Assembly: GCA_005223375.1 (NCBI GenBank)
Contig: RXOD01003816.1
Span: forward strand, 1 to 56,742
DNA length: 56,742 bases
Direction: 5' to 3'
From: Amoebophrya sp. AT5.2
Taxonomy: Eukaryota; Sar; Dinophyceae; Syndiniales; Amoebophryaceae
Shown: one piece after another, positions 1 through 11,768 of the stretch
Layout of the letters: each line of letters begins with the position of its first letter
How positions within the stretch are numbered: the stretch's first letter is position 1
Made by a program: the position numbers and the translations under genes
The notes under the pieces: generated by a model
Database searches by the model: none
What the model was told of the DNA's origin: nothing
Seen by the model: only the letters and a program-made list of their open reading frames with translations

Positions 1-2
1 GA

Positions 3-2125
3 TGCATTCTTTTGACCTGTAACCTGCTCACCTGGCATTGCGCGATGTTTGTGTGCGAGGGGTCGCTCGGCAGCGAACTCTATTTATTAGATTCCGCGCA
101 CCCGCCGAACCTGCTGCAGTCGATGCAGACGAACAAGATGGGGTCCGGACTGGCGAGCTCCGCGATGCACCGCGAGTCGGAGATGCAGAACTGGGTTCAG
201 TTCATGTCCATCCACTCGGTGCTGCGGCTCCCGATCCAGAACGGGGCGGAGGGCCGGGACATTGCGTGCAGCAAGACGAACGTGTGTTTGGTCACGTTAA
301 ATACCGACGGCTTCGTGGTGTACGACGTGGGGAGCTACGACATTAGTACGGGGCTGCACAGTTCCCCGCGCAAGATCGCCGAGCACGCAGCGACGTTCCG
401 GCAGTCGGATCTGCCCACCGCGTACAAGCGCAGCGCGGGCGCGCAGAAGGTGTTCGCGTCGCGGATCCGGCACGACCGGTTCTACATCGAGCACGCGGTG
501 ATCGAAATGGGCGTGGCGGTGGGGAGCAGCGGCGTGCTGGGGGACGTGACGCGGAACAACAAGATTTCGATGGTGCAGTCGGACCCCCCGTACGTGGCGG
601 GGGACAGCGACGGCGACCGGTTCTTCGACGCGGCGAGCGCAGACCCGATCGTGTTGCTCACCGTGGAGGTAAAGCGGAGCTACGGCGACGTGACCAAGCT
701 CCTGGGTGTGCCGGACGGGATGAGCTCGCTGGAGCACCTGCAAATGACGATCCAGCATGGGCTGGCGAGCGCTCTCCGGATACCGAAGGGGCACAAGCGG
801 TTCCCGGTCACGAGCGTGTACCAGCTGCTGGATTCGATCGAGGTGAACCTGGAGATCCTGCCCGACAAGCTGGCGCCGTCGCCACTCACGATGCTCAGCA
901 TGCTCCTGCAGCAACAGCAGACGCCGGGCAGTTTGCTCCACCGCGGAGTGTTGTCGCCGGTAAGTCGCTGTTTTTGCGTACTCGACATTAATGTATGACC
1001 AGATTTGCTGCAACGCCGAATAAAGGAGTCTTCGTTCTTCCTTTAGCTTGTTGTACGCATCGGAGAACCGGAGCTGTCCGAAGGTATAAATGGGAAAAAC
1101 ATCACTACCTTCACTCGACCAAATCCAAAACAGTTGATCGACGATATCTTTTTCACTGGCGCCTACTCTGTGATGGGGGGTGAGGGCCGTTCCGCGGCCG
1201 GGGAATCAGGCATTGTGACGCAGTTCGAGTCCGACTACCGGCAGATCGACACGTCGGGGGCCGGCGGCAGCGTCGCCCGCGGCGCGCCTTCCGCCTACAC
1301 CGTGGACGCCGACACTGGACAAGTGCTGGCGCTGAGCGTTGCCTTCGGCTTGGTTTTAGTGATCGCTGTAACGTTGATGGTGCTCCTACTTCTGGAGCAG
1401 CGGAAGCGCAGGGAGGCCGAGAAGCAGGTACAACTGATCCGGTTTGTGGGAACTGTCTGTTGTTGCGATCATTTTCATCATGATCGCAAACTTTAACTTC
1501 TGCTGGGCAGCTATAAGTTAGTACTCACTAGTACACTCGCGGCCACTTGCATGCACTGATAAGTACATTCATTCGATGCCTGATGATCCCATCGGCGGCA
1601 ACCAAACCCCAGGTGGACATCCTCTCCCGCAACGAGCCACCTGCAACGGGCGGCGCTCGCGCCAGCACGCTCACGGTTGTCGGGCGGCCAACGAACGATG
1701 CAGGGGATGCGAGTGCCGTGATCGCCGGGTCGGTCCGGAGTGAAGCAACCGCCGGCATGCCCGTTCCGAGGCGCGAGGCCTTCACCGAGAACGCGCGGTC
1801 ACCGCCAAAGCTGCCGGTTTCATCATCCGCTGCTGGTACTGATGGAAGCATGATTGGACTCGGTGCCGCGGCGCTCGCACCACCGGCTTTTTCGGGCTCT
1901 TCTGTGGAGCCGATGGTGGTGGCGCAGGAGGAGTTAGTGGATGTAACGTCGACGACGTTAGGTGGTACTAGTACTACTGCGGCGGCTAGTATCACGAATG
2001 TGCCCATGGGCCTTCCGGTGGCGGGCGCCGCGCCGGTGGCGCTGCCGACGATCGCGCAAATGGATGCCGCGCAAGCGCAACAGACGCCGACAAATGCTGG
2101 GACGGCTGCTGGAGCGCCACTGTAG
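3..2125 (+). CDS. Single-pass membrane protein, 5' end missing
   Basis: The frame is open at the left edge, so the start lies outside the window. I join exons 3-959, 1047-1427 and 1613-2125. Intron 1 (960-1046) is GTAAGT...TTTAG and intron 2 (1428-1612) is GTACAA...CCCAG, both phase 0. About 616 residues are visible. The first ~400 are mixed and probably form a globular extracytoplasmic region. One strong hydrophobic helix (visible residues ~412-435, around LALSVAFGLVLVIAVTLMV) is followed by a basic stop-transfer stretch (EQRKRREAEKQ). The ~170-residue tail is Ala/Ser/Gly/Pro-rich and looks disordered. This predicts type I topology. I recognise no family. The start of exon 3 is the least certain boundary because its frame is open upstream to about 1547. 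Confidence 0.6.
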
Positions 2126-3086
2126 GCTTTTTTAGGTGGAGAAAACCGTTTTGAGTTTTAATCTTGATGTGACGAGCGCTCGCCAGCGCTCTTGAGTTCC
2201 TCAACAATATTTTTACTGTGCTTGGCTGAAATGACCAGAGCTCCGATGGAGACGGAGTTCAGCGAGAAGCAGAACTAAAAATGAAGAAGAATACTTTAAT
2301 CGCCTTTCTGATTCTGACATGATGAATTCTGAAGGACACTGAACCCAACGCGTTTCACCATACGCATGCGCTCGAACATAAAGTGTGCAGAGAGAGAATC
2401 TTCCACCGGCAGCATAACATAGCATGGCTGGTGATCCGTGGGACGAAAAAGCAACAGCGAAAGAAAATTCACCACTCAAAAAATGCAATTAAAGATCTCA
2501 ACGCTACTTCATGCGCGGGACTCAAGCAGACTTCACTTAAGCTCGCAAAATGCGGAATTTGTGTTCCCGATACTATTCAAATGTGCAAATGCCCCGGATA
2601 ATATTCAAAGATTGATTCCGTTCCACTTCGTCTGCCTCTAGGTTTGGCAGCTCTTCGGGACCATACGAAAGTGAGTCTATGGCAGCTGAAAGAGAAAGAT
2701 CTTTTCGTGTGGCACGATCAGTTCCTTCAATCTATTCGTTTGACGATCGGCAGGCCACGGCAGAAAGCGTGAATATTTGTCGATCCCCCCACCTGCTCTT
2801 TGTCTGCGAAAAGGGCGCTGAACATAGGTGAAGTTAGCCTGGGTATCTTGTTTCTTGAAGCTGCTGATTGACGGTGGTGACTAAACTAGTGTTCCTTAGC
2901 TCACACAGTTTGTTCTTTTCACGCCGATCGCGTCCCTGTCCATGACTGACGCGTTTTGCTGAACAGAGTGCGGCTCGGCTGGTGTTTCTCGTGCGGCAGA
3001 TCGGCCGAGGAGATTTTGCGCTAAACTTTCGCGACGTCTACTTTTCCCACTACGCTGGACCAACCGCAGCGTGAGCGAAAAGGAAA
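2126..3086. other. Intergenic spacer
   Basis: No convincing coding frame is seen. The AG-ended pyrimidine-rich stretch near 2950-2966 (GTTTTGCTGAACAG) and the one ending near 3070 could be splice acceptors for a 5' UTR exon or a trans-spliced leader of the U1-C gene. Confidence 0.5.
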
Positions 3087-3932
3087 ATGCCGCGGTTCTA
3101 CTGCGAGTACTGTGATGTGTACCTGAAGTGCGCGTCCCAGGGATGCCGGAAGGAGCACAACTTCGGGCGGAAACACATCAACAACAAAATTGACTACTAC
3201 ACGAGTCTCATTCGGGAAAAGTCTCTCGCGCCGCCAATACACAACCCTCCATTATGGCTGGTACTTACATTTTTTTTGTTGCACGCTTGCTGGAACCTTT
3301 GTAGTTGTCTTTGTGGTTTCTTCTCCGTCATGGTTGAGGAAAGAATTTTTTTAAGAGAACGGCGAGGGAAAAAAAAATCGCATTCGCAACCTCCCAGGTT
3401 CACCGCATGCAGAAGCGACTGGCGAAAAACTTTAGCTTCGGTCAAGCTGGGCTCCCGGTGCCGCAGCCCGCGGTTCTGCCGCCGGTTGCACGACCTGCGG
3501 AGCAGCTTCCGATGCCCACCGGACCAATCGGGGCGCCGATAGTACCAGCTGCCATGGCCGCAGTTCCGGGACAGGGAACGAGTATACCGGGAATAGGACA
3601 GATTCCGCTGGCAAGTACAGCAGCAAGCATGCAACAAATGATGGCGACAATGCAATCCCAGATATCAGCCGGAGGACCAATGGGACAAATGATGCAGGCC
3701 GGGAACATGATTCGACCACCAGGTACGCAATGTTTGAATTCGCAACGAAATGCTTCTTCTTCTTCTTTAGCTTTTTGTGGGTCGTGTGAATGTGATCTAT
3801 AGTGATTCTGTATGCAATTGCAAATTCTTGTCACCAACCTTGAACGCATTTCTCCACACAGCTATGCCGATGCTTCCGCCGGGAATTCTACCCGGAATGG
3901 TGCCGCTACCAAAAGCTCCGCCACCGTCGTAA
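3087..3932 (+). CDS. SNRPC: U1 small nuclear ribonucleoprotein C (U1-C)
   Basis: U1-C is the U1 snRNP subunit that stabilises pairing of U1 snRNA with the 5' splice site. The N-terminus starts MPRFYCEYCDVYL and has the U1-type C2H2 zinc finger with Cys6, Cys9, His24 and His30, the same numbering as in human U1-C, followed by GRKH and a DYY helix. The rest is Met/Pro/Gly-rich (MPTGPIGAPIVP, MGQMMQ), as is usual for the family. Exons are 3087-3260, 3398-3722 and 3862-3932, giving 189 aa. Introns are 3261-3397 (GTACTT...CCAG) and 3723-3861 (GTACGC...ACAG). All frames join without a stop, and the last exon ends in LPKAPPPS before TAA. The extra Cys at residues 15 and 20 are not part of the classical finger. 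Confidence 0.93.
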
Positions 3933-4368
3933 TGGTTCACGGCGGACCGCGCACTTACGTTCCCATACGTTTCGCATGCAGCGGCTTGATCACGACAGAA
4001 GACTGCACTAGTAAGTAGGCAAAGGCGTTGAACTTGAAAGAAAAAGAGCTCGTCGAGCATACGAGAAGCATGTAACAAATAAAGAGCTCCCTCAGGTCCG
4101 TGCAGGGGAGTAGGCTTTTTGCTGCATAGGCATTCAGTGATTCCAAGTCGGGATTTTAACAGCTCTTGTTCACAAATTTCGAAACTCTCGAGCATTTTAA
4201 CCGGGTGAGAGAAAAGCAAATGCTGCCGTTCTCCAGGCGCAAGTAGAAGGAGAGCCAGAGTGTTGCCAAATTCGAAAGCGGAAGGACGAGGGACTGCCAC
4301 TTGAGAAACGCTTTGTAGTACTATCAAGATGTTCTAAATTGCTCCGTCGGCAACCTATAAAACAGAAA
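3933..4368. other. Intergenic spacer
   Basis: It separates U1-C from the next gene. Frames crossing it are short and have no recognisable content. Confidence 0.5.
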
Positions 4369-6891
4369 ATGGCCTCTGCTCCGCGGACCTCGGGCTCCTC
4401 GTCTGCGAAGTATCGCGCCGAAGACGACACGCCCGCACAAAAAAAACTCAGCTGGTTCGAGAGATGGATACTGCGCCGGAAGCCGCCCAAGCCGCCGTCA
4501 AAGGAATTCGCGGACGCCGGCGTGAACACCACGGAGTACCTGCTCGACAAGAAGAAAATTCGGCAGGCCCTTGCGGTCACGAACCTTGCTGCGGCGCTGA
4601 ATCCGCAGCGGAAGGTGTTTTCTGCGTGGAGCACTACTGCGAGGGAGCTGCGCAGCGACAGATTGCAGTACTACGGCGAGGAGCTTCAGGCACTGAGAAA
4701 TGAGCGGTACGAAGTACGCCTGCTCGAATTACGGCGAGAGCGGGACGCTCTTCGCGATCAAGTGGAGGAGTTGAAAATGCGCGAAGACGGGTCGAAGTTT
4801 CTGCTAATCGACGCGGAGAAAGTGAAAGACGGACGGGGAGGTAGTTCACTGACAAACTCCGATGCGGGAAAAGGGGCAATAGCGCCGTTTTTCCCGGGCG
4901 CAATCGTCGCGGAACAAGCCGTCGCACCTGTTTTTCCGCGCGTGCCCGAGGAGGAAGACCGGCCGCTCTGGACTGCTCCGCGCCGGATCGTCGACATGCG
5001 GAAAGTGAAGCTTTTCGCGGAATCAGGGAACAGGGGATCAGCGGTATATAATTCTCCGACGAGCATAATGAAGAAAGGAGCCACGACGACCTCGTCCGCT
5101 GCGGCTACGTTGCTGCACCTGAAGCTCTCTGGTCCTTTGCGGCTGGAGATTCGCGGCGACCGCGAGCGAGCGCCGTGGCAGCAGGGTCTCACGCTCCTCG
5201 GCCGCGACTGCCATGTCCGCCTCTTCGATGTAATCGGGCTGCCTGACATCGACATCCGTAGCGCGGCGTGCCTCGAGCTGACAAACTGCGACGTCGAGGG
5301 AACGAGCACCGTCCGCAGTGGAGGCCGGTTTTTCGCCAAGCAGAGCTTTTTGCGCGAAGACGTGATCCAGTACGACTGCGATTCTTCCGTCGAACTCCTC
5401 GACTCCAACGTCTCGAAGCGGGTGCGAATTATGGATGGTTTCGTGTCGCTCAGAAGGTGCAAATTTTTGGAGGAGTCCGCCCGGGTAGTGCTGTACGTGG
5501 CGAACAGCTCCTCGAGCAGTCTCGCGGTTTCCGGGGTTGCCCCGCCCGCTGGAGCGACGTCGCCGCTGCATCGGAGCGCGGTTCTGGGCGCTGGAAGCGG
5601 GGCGGGAAGCGGCGGCGGGTGCGCGGCGCTGGATTTGTTTCTCCTCGTGCTGCGGCGATGGTGGCTTCTAGCAGAGATGCAGGGTGAGGGTGAAGAGGAA
5701 CTCGGGAACGGCGGCGGACAGTCACCCAGATCGAGAGCATCCTCCCCACGGTCTCGGGTAGCGTCGCCAGCGCGGACGCTGCGCGCAGGCGTCGGCCTGG
5801 TAGAGCACATTTTGCCTCCCGGGCAGCTCCTCACGAGTCCGCGGCGCGTCACTTTCCACGGGAAAACGCCGAGAAGCCCGTCGAGCCCCACTATGCAGGG
5901 GAGGGGACCACGTGGTGATCGGCAGCAGGGGGATTTAGTGAGCGGGGCACGCTACGTGGGAGGGCAGGCGCAGCGCGCGGGAGCCAAAGTAGCAAACCTC
6001 ACCCCACACCCGGCGCTGCGGAGGTCGTGTTTGTGTTGCGTGGAGCAGTGCTGGCTTCCACCCGGAGCCCACGTTCTTGTGAAGGGCCGCGGCTGCGGCC
6101 TCTTCCTCGACGCCGAAACGGCAGTGGAGGCCCTCCATCTGCAGGACGGGGCAATACTCGTTGCGGAAGACGGACAAGCGACGGAGCACGAGACGGAGCT
6201 GCCGGCGGACCGCTTGTGGTCACTCTCCCCCACGAGGAGCCGGCCGCACAGTACCGCAGCGTCCAGTCCGGGGCTGGGCTCGCCGCCGCTGCCACCAGGC
6301 TCTGCACACAACTCTCCATCTTTGAATGGATCTCCTACGCACGCGTCGGCGTCGCCAGGAACGATGTCGCCGCGCAACAGCAAGCTTGCCGCAAGCAGCA
6401 CCACGCTGCGAGGACTCGTGTCCTTATCGCCGGATATGGTGGAAACGGAAAATAACACGACGATAAACAGCAGAAACAGGACCTTAGACACCAGCATCTC
6501 CTTGGAAGACCAACTCGGCATCGAGCAGGGTCTGGGGCTGACGAAGCATCACAAACGGCTACCGCACGTGCGGGGGGACCGGACAGTGCGGTTCCTCGGC
6601 CTGGGGGAAGCACTGGGTTTGAATCTGGACCCGGAACTGGTTGGGACGAGCAGTAAGATGCCTCAAGGGACGGCGGAAATCCCGAAGTACATGCTTGGCG
6701 GTGTCACTGAGGACATGGTAGGCGCCGATGCCGGAGAAGCGATGGGGGAAGGCGCGGCGGGGGTCGGAGGAGGAGGTGGCGGTCTCGATTTTCCAACGAC
6801 GCCGCAGCCCAGCTTTGAGGAACTAATGAAGTCCTGCAAGAAGCACACACCAAAACTAGCGACGTTGCAAAAAGATGCGTTGCAGTGGTAA
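4369..6891 (+). CDS. 840-aa protein with coiled coil and possible beta-helix
   Basis: A single uninterrupted exon. I chose the ATG at 4369 because the frame upstream has no earlier ATG. Residues 1-90 are basic with a Trp-containing patch (SWFERWILRRKPPKPP). Residues ~90-140 are strongly helical and charged (heptads of Leu/Arg/Glu), predicting a coiled coil. Residues ~245-375 have short alternating hydrophobic strands with regular turns (for example GRDCHVRLFDVIG and SAACLELTNCDVEG), which resembles a right-handed parallel beta-helix; that is a pattern judgement only. The second half is Ser/Pro/Gly-rich with many SPR/SP sites and a Cys pair (CLCCVEQC), and ends in a Gly-rich stretch before FPTTPQPSFEELM. 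I recognise no family. Being intronless is unusual here but is shared with the 22461 and 36690 genes. Confidence 0.75.
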   Translation: MASAPRTSGSSSAKYRAEDDTPAQKKLSWFERWILRRKPPKPPSKEFADAGVNTTEYLLDKKKIRQALAVTNLAAALNPQRKVFSAWSTTARELRSDRLQYYGEELQALRNERYEVRLLELRRERDALRDQVEELKMREDGSKFLLIDAEKVKDGRGGSSLTNSDAGKGAIAPFFPGAIVAEQAVAPVFPRVPEEEDRPLWTAPRRIVDMRKVKLFAESGNRGSAVYNSPTSIMKKGATTTSSAAATLLHLKLSGPLRLEIRGDRERAPWQQGLTLLGRDCHVRLFDVIGLPDIDIRSAACLELTNCDVEGTSTVRSGGRFFAKQSFLREDVIQYDCDSSVELLDSNVSKRVRIMDGFVSLRRCKFLEESARVVLYVANSSSSSLAVSGVAPPAGATSPLHRSAVLGAGSGAGSGGGCAALDLFLLVLRRWWLLAEMQGEGEEELGNGGGQSPRSRASSPRSRVASPARTLRAGVGLVEHILPPGQLLTSPRRVTFHGKTPRSPSSPTMQGRGPRGDRQQGDLVSGARYVGGQAQRAGAKVANLTPHPALRRSCLCCVEQCWLPPGAHVLVKGRGCGLFLDAETAVEALHLQDGAILVAEDGQATEHETELPADRLWSLSPTRSRPHSTAASSPGLGSPPLPPGSAHNSPSLNGSPTHASASPGTMSPRNSKLAASSTTLRGLVSLSPDMVETENNTTINSRNRTLDTSISLEDQLGIEQGLGLTKHHKRLPHVRGDRTVRFLGLGEALGLNLDPELVGTSSKMPQGTAEIPKYMLGGVTEDMVGADAGEAMGEGAAGVGGGGGGLDFPTTPQPSFEELMKSCKKHTPKLATLQKDALQW

Positions 6892-8530
6892 ATATAAATG
6901 GATGGAAATTTGCTCCACGAGCCAGCTGCTACTACAAAGCGCTTCGACCGAATTTGTGAACATACGAGTTTCAGAGCACGCGGCGTCACACGTTAAGTGT
7001 TTGTTTCGACGCTGAAGATGATGCCATCGATTCGCAACCCATCTCGCATGGGCTTCTTCCCAACCGTAGTTGAGGTGTGCATTCTTTTTCAGCTGTTGCT
7101 GTGCAGATTTGGTGGTCGCATCTGTCGTCGGTGAATGCCCTGTGAGCTACGAGTCGCTGCGAAGATGTCCTCGCTGTGGCAGTTGGGAACTCCTTGGAAA
7201 AGGATCGGTGTAGTCCATGTGAAGAGTTTCCACTCCACGCTCTGCATTTTGATGTGGAATTTCGGTTACATGCGCAAGACAACATCGTTCGGGAGAGAAG
7301 AGGATCCCCCGTGATCACTCCATTTCTCATCATCCCGAGCGATAGTTCTTTCTTTCTCTGCCTCTGTGATCCCTTTCAGGCACTCGTCCCGCGCCCGCGG
7401 GTGATCATGCTGAGAGCCCCCCTTTACTAGCTAAAATTGCTTTTCCTCTTTTGTGACTCCATGTCTCCTATTCCCGGACTCGATTGTAGATTGAAATTGA
7501 TTTGCTGATTTTACGACAGAAGGACAATTAGTCTCGATAAAAAATCTTCGATCACGCACACTTACAGGACTGTTTTTGAACGTGAGAATAGGGCTATGAC
7601 GATAGCACTGTATGTAAACAAACCGGAGAACAGAAAGCCTTCAATAGCGAGGTGAAAAAGAGTAAAGGAGAAAGACGAACGAATACATGGAATAGTAGAT
7701 ACCACTGTTCCGCAAGTGACTGGCAATAGTCAACTTGAAAGGACCCGCGGCGAGGAGGCTGTGCGAAAATAGGTCCTTGATTTTTGATGCCTCACATAGA
7801 CCTGCCGACCACAACAGCATCAGCACTGACTAGGAAGGCACTTGCGTAGAACTGCTTAGTGGTTGTAGCAGCACCACTAAGTGTAAGATTACGGAGATTT
7901 TTATTAGTGTACGAGAAACGAGCGAGGCGATCACTGAGCAGCATGCTGTAGAAGGATTGATACCTGAAGGACGACGCGGGAATCGAACCGCGGCAAACAA
8001 ACGTTTCTATGTCGATCACATCAAACAGGGAGTCTTAGCTTACAACGAACTATCGTAAAGGAATTGCTAGTACTGGGGGCGCAACACGGCAATTAGAATC
8101 ACTCGAGATCGGTTTTGAACCACGACATCATCCTCGTTTTTTCTGGAGCGGCTGCGACTTTATTTTGAGGACGTTCGTGAGGGTGTAGCGGAGCGACAAA
8201 GAGTCTCTTTGAAAAACTTTCTGCATGACAAAAGACACTGGCATGCCAGCCATGTCGCCTATACTTGAGTCTGCTTAATTAAGTGAGGAGCACGCGGCGA
8301 AAGGCACAAACGATTACGCGAGGCATTTTGCCTCAGACCAGACGACTCACTTGTAGCACTACTTTAAGAGGGATCATTAGTGCCATCGATGGTTCTTACT
8401 GCTATTTAGCTTTCAATTTTATCAAGAAACGGCCAGCAGCCGCTTCCACAACCGCCAGCCGCGATCTTCTCGCACTCGTCCGCGTCTCATCGTGCATTGA
8501 TTCCAATCGATCGAAGCCCGACGCGTGACG
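6892..8530. other. Long intergenic spacer
   Basis: About 1.6 kb without a supported gene. AT content is higher than in the flanking coding regions. On the minus strand, 7976-7994 contains a perfect GC hairpin that resembles a tRNA T-arm, but no tRNA can be folded around it. The last 250 bases are probably the 5' leader of the next gene. Confidence 0.5.
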
Positions 8531-11500
8531 ATGAACGGCAATCGTGGACGCTGGAATCGCTCCCGGTGGGAGGTCGAGCAGGAAAGCGACTGGCGCAATA
8601 ACGAGAATTGGCGTGCCCAGGATGATAATCACCACCACCAACAGCAGCACCACTGGCGCACTACCTCAACAGGGGACTGGCGCGGCAGTTCGGACGACTG
8701 GCGCATGCCGCAGCACAGAAACGACGATAGCGACGAGAACTGGCGCGGGGGCAGCAGCCATGGAGCCGGAGCTGCGTCCAGAGGCGGAGGCCACGACGAT
8801 CATTGGCCGCGCGGCATGAGCCACGACGACCAGTGGCGCGGTGGCGGCGGCGGTGAATCGAGTGGTGGGACGCCTTTTATCTCCCGCGGGAACGGAAACC
8901 GTGAACAAGGCGCCTGGCGCCAGCACTCGCATCGGGCACAGTCGTCGTCGTCTTGGCGTGGGGGTGGTGCACAGCAGGGGCAGGGCGCCGGGAACGCGAC
9001 TGTAGCCTCCTCGACCCACATGCAAGGCAGCAATTATCGGGACCACCAGCGGGACATCGACAACTCGTGGCGAAACAACCAGGGCAGCGCTTTCGCTCAA
9101 CCGAATATGGCTCCGCCACCCGCCCCAGCCGGTCAGCACAATTGGCGCGGACCTAACAACGTGAGCGGATATAATCAGCAGTCCGCGTCCAACATGGACA
9201 CGAATAACTTTAGCGCCAATCTGTGGCCGCTGCCCCGCCAGCAGCAGCAGCAGAACAGCATGCATGCCAATGGCGCAAGTGCTCCGTACAGTTCCTCCTC
9301 CTTCGTGCCCGCAACGCAGCAGCGCGTGCCGATTTTGACGCAGCGGCGCGGGCGCGGCGCGACGGTGTCCACGAATAGCGGCGGTGGTTCCTTCGACAAT
9401 TCGCAGGCCAGCTCGCGTTCTCGCGGCGAGGACCGGGAGGCCTCCGTGCGGGATATGTCTGTGGACATCGAGGACGTCGAACTGGACGACGAAGTGCGCG
9501 CCGCTAACATCCTGCACCACCGCGGCCGGAGCGGACGAGGTGCCTCCGCAGCTGCTGCGCACGGCAACGGCATGAACGACAACGGCTCGGGCGCCACGTC
9601 TTCCACGACCAGATATGCGAATCCGCCACGGCAGGTGATCCTTCAGCCGAACAGCCGCAGCCGGCAAATGGAGCAGCGAGGAGGACAGCAGGATATTAAC
9701 CATGGCGTTAGCGAGAGACGCTACGAGACATCGCCCGACCTTGCGGCGGACAGAGGCTACTTCGCAGGAGACGAGGAGGAGAATTGGCGCTCCCATTCAA
9801 ATTCAGTCGGTTCGTCCAATGACAACGCGAACATGCTCGTCGGCGACAACCCCTTTCGCGACAACCACAATCGCGGCAGTTTCGACCGTCAGCAGCCGTG
9901 CGACATCAGTAGGGACGACGACATCATGGATGACGTGATCGAAAGGCCGTTCGGCTACAAGCCGGCAGGAAGTAGCCGCTACGAGCCGGGACCGCACTTT
10001 GGCGGCGGTTCTGCTTCGGGGGAAAATTCGGGCGGAATAAATTCCGGTGGCCTATTCAGTCGCGGCGCAGGAGGGGCTGGTGCGGCAGTTGGAATGGGAG
10101 ACTCGCCGAGGGACGGCGCGCGGGGCCGCTGGGAGAGTGGGAGCGCGAACGGAAACCACCTGCGCAGCCGCTGGGACACACCGTACTCAGCGTCAAAGCG
10201 ACACAAGCGACATCGCAACCAGCACTACAATCCGGCATACACGGAGCAAGGTAGCGACTTTCGTATTCTTTTTGAGGCGACTGATGATGATGATGATGAT
10301 GATGATGATGTGGAAATGCTCTCCCTTTGCCCCTTGAGTTCATTTTTCCATCTACTACTACCTAGTAGTAATGTGATAATTCAGTCTTCAAACAACTACA
10401 TTCATAGATGGCGGATCGCGGATGACGGAAGAGAGTACTTCACGCTTTCGGTTCGCGATTTACGCTTTCGGTTTCACGCTCGTTTTCTTGCGGTTTCATC
10501 TTCTTCTTCCTCTGCGTGCGCGGTCGGCGTACGGGATTGAGTCCGTTTTTGTTGCATGCTGCAAGAATTCATTGTTTCGGTTTCTAGAACAGCTTTTCAG
10601 CCACGGACCCAAAAGACAACCGCACTGTAAAAAATCGCTCACAAAGGTCTTGCTTCCGCCCTCGCTTCTCTCGGTGGGCCTGCTTATGCCGATCGCACCA
10701 AGTGCGATGACGCCATCGATCCCATCTCGCAGCAGCGTATTTGGGACCTCGATGCCGATACTCCAGGCACGGAGCGTCGCGCGAACTACGCGGAGATCGG
10801 GTACTTGTTCTCCTACGTGGAGCGGGACCCGTCGAATCCGGAGAAGGAGTACGTCCGCGGCTTTGCGATCGAGTCCGTGCAGCAGCTGCTGCTGCAGGCG
10901 CGGAAATCCTCCACGTGGCCGTGCTTGTCCCATCCCGTGACGGGTATAGCGATCCCGCACGCGACCGTGCGGGCCGCCGAGCAGATGATCGCGTTGCTGA
11001 AGGAGGCCGGGCGGATCGCACCGATCCGCGACGAAGATCCAACCACCTGGACGATGGAGGACATCAGTACAACTTTTTCAATTTCGACTTGTCGCTGGAG
11101 GTCGTCTAGGGATACAGGCCATCACAGCATTGTAGCGCCGCATCTGCTTCTTCTAGGCTTTTGTAGTACTTCTTCTACATCAGCTTCTTGCAGCAATCGG
11201 CACCCAAAACATCGAACAGTGTCGTCCTCCGACCCGATCGGTTCTCTGAAGAAGCTCGCGTTCAGTGTCTTTCAGCCGTTCTTCATCAAGGCCAGCATTG
11301 AGCTGGAGGAGGACTGTGTGCTCTCTCTGCCGCTGAAGGACCTGAAGCTTCTCGCCAAGGAGGCCAAGGGCATGTTCCTGCGAAACTTCGACGCCGGGCA
11401 GCGCCGCTCGCTGTGTCCGGAGACGGAAGGCTGTGCATTTCAGAGCCCGCCCTTCTGGGAGTCGGACGTGAAGCCGTGGATCTACTACATTTTGTCGAAC

Positions 11501-11768
11501 CTGCACTACGTAACCTCGTACGACGCGACGGCGCCCGACTATTTACGAAAGTTAGCGATGTACGTGTTCGTGGCGGCGATCGCGACAGTGAGTCCGAAGG
11601 TACTTGAACTTGGTACAGGATGTGTGTAGTCAGCAATCTTTTCCTTGTACTTGTAGTTCGTGAGATGTACAACTTGTGGATGTTACTCTACGACAGGTTC
11701 GCGAGCGGTATCAGGATTCTTTCGCGCTGGACTTCGACTACCCAGGTGGCGATATCGTGATGTCCTGA
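8531..11768 (+). CDS. WR-repeat protein with U-box-like C-terminal domain (paralogue of 22461 gene)
   Basis: Exons are 8531-10250, 10647-11066, 11220-11599 and 11697-11768, giving 863 aa. Introns start GTAGCG, GTACAA and GTACTT and end AAAG, ACAG and ACAG; frames join cleanly. Residues 1-570 are disordered, rich in Asn/Gly/Ser/His/Arg, and carry many Trp-Arg units (DWRN, NWRG, DDWR, QWRG, SWRG). From about Cys593 the protein aligns by eye with the 22461 gene: both have CDDAIDPISQ, a helix with FA.E.VQ.QL/QLL, HPV[TS]..[AP]IP, then VF..FFI.A...L, and both end near VSP.VRERY. The exon junctions fall where the paralogue reads through. CDDAIDPIS, the helix and HPVT are spaced as in a U-box, but this is a remote hint, not a domain assignment. 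Function unknown. Confidence 0.72.
10282..10310 (+). repeat. (TGA)n microsatellite inside an intron
   Basis: Nine to ten uninterrupted TGA/GAT triplets. The frame through them would encode poly-Asp, but they lie in intron 1 of the WR-repeat gene (10251-10646), so they are probably not translated. Confidence 0.85.

Noticed and set aside
7970..8000. tRNA gene on the minus strand (T-arm-like GGTTCGATTCCCGCG)
   Set aside because: The hairpin is perfect but its loop is 8 bases, and no acceptor stem, D-arm or anticodon arm can be paired around it.
10251..10540. Extension of the WR-repeat protein through a poly-Asp tract
   Set aside because: The frame continues to 10540, but the paralogue and frame continuity at 10647 show a spliced exon; the extension lacks the WR composition and contains a microsatellite.
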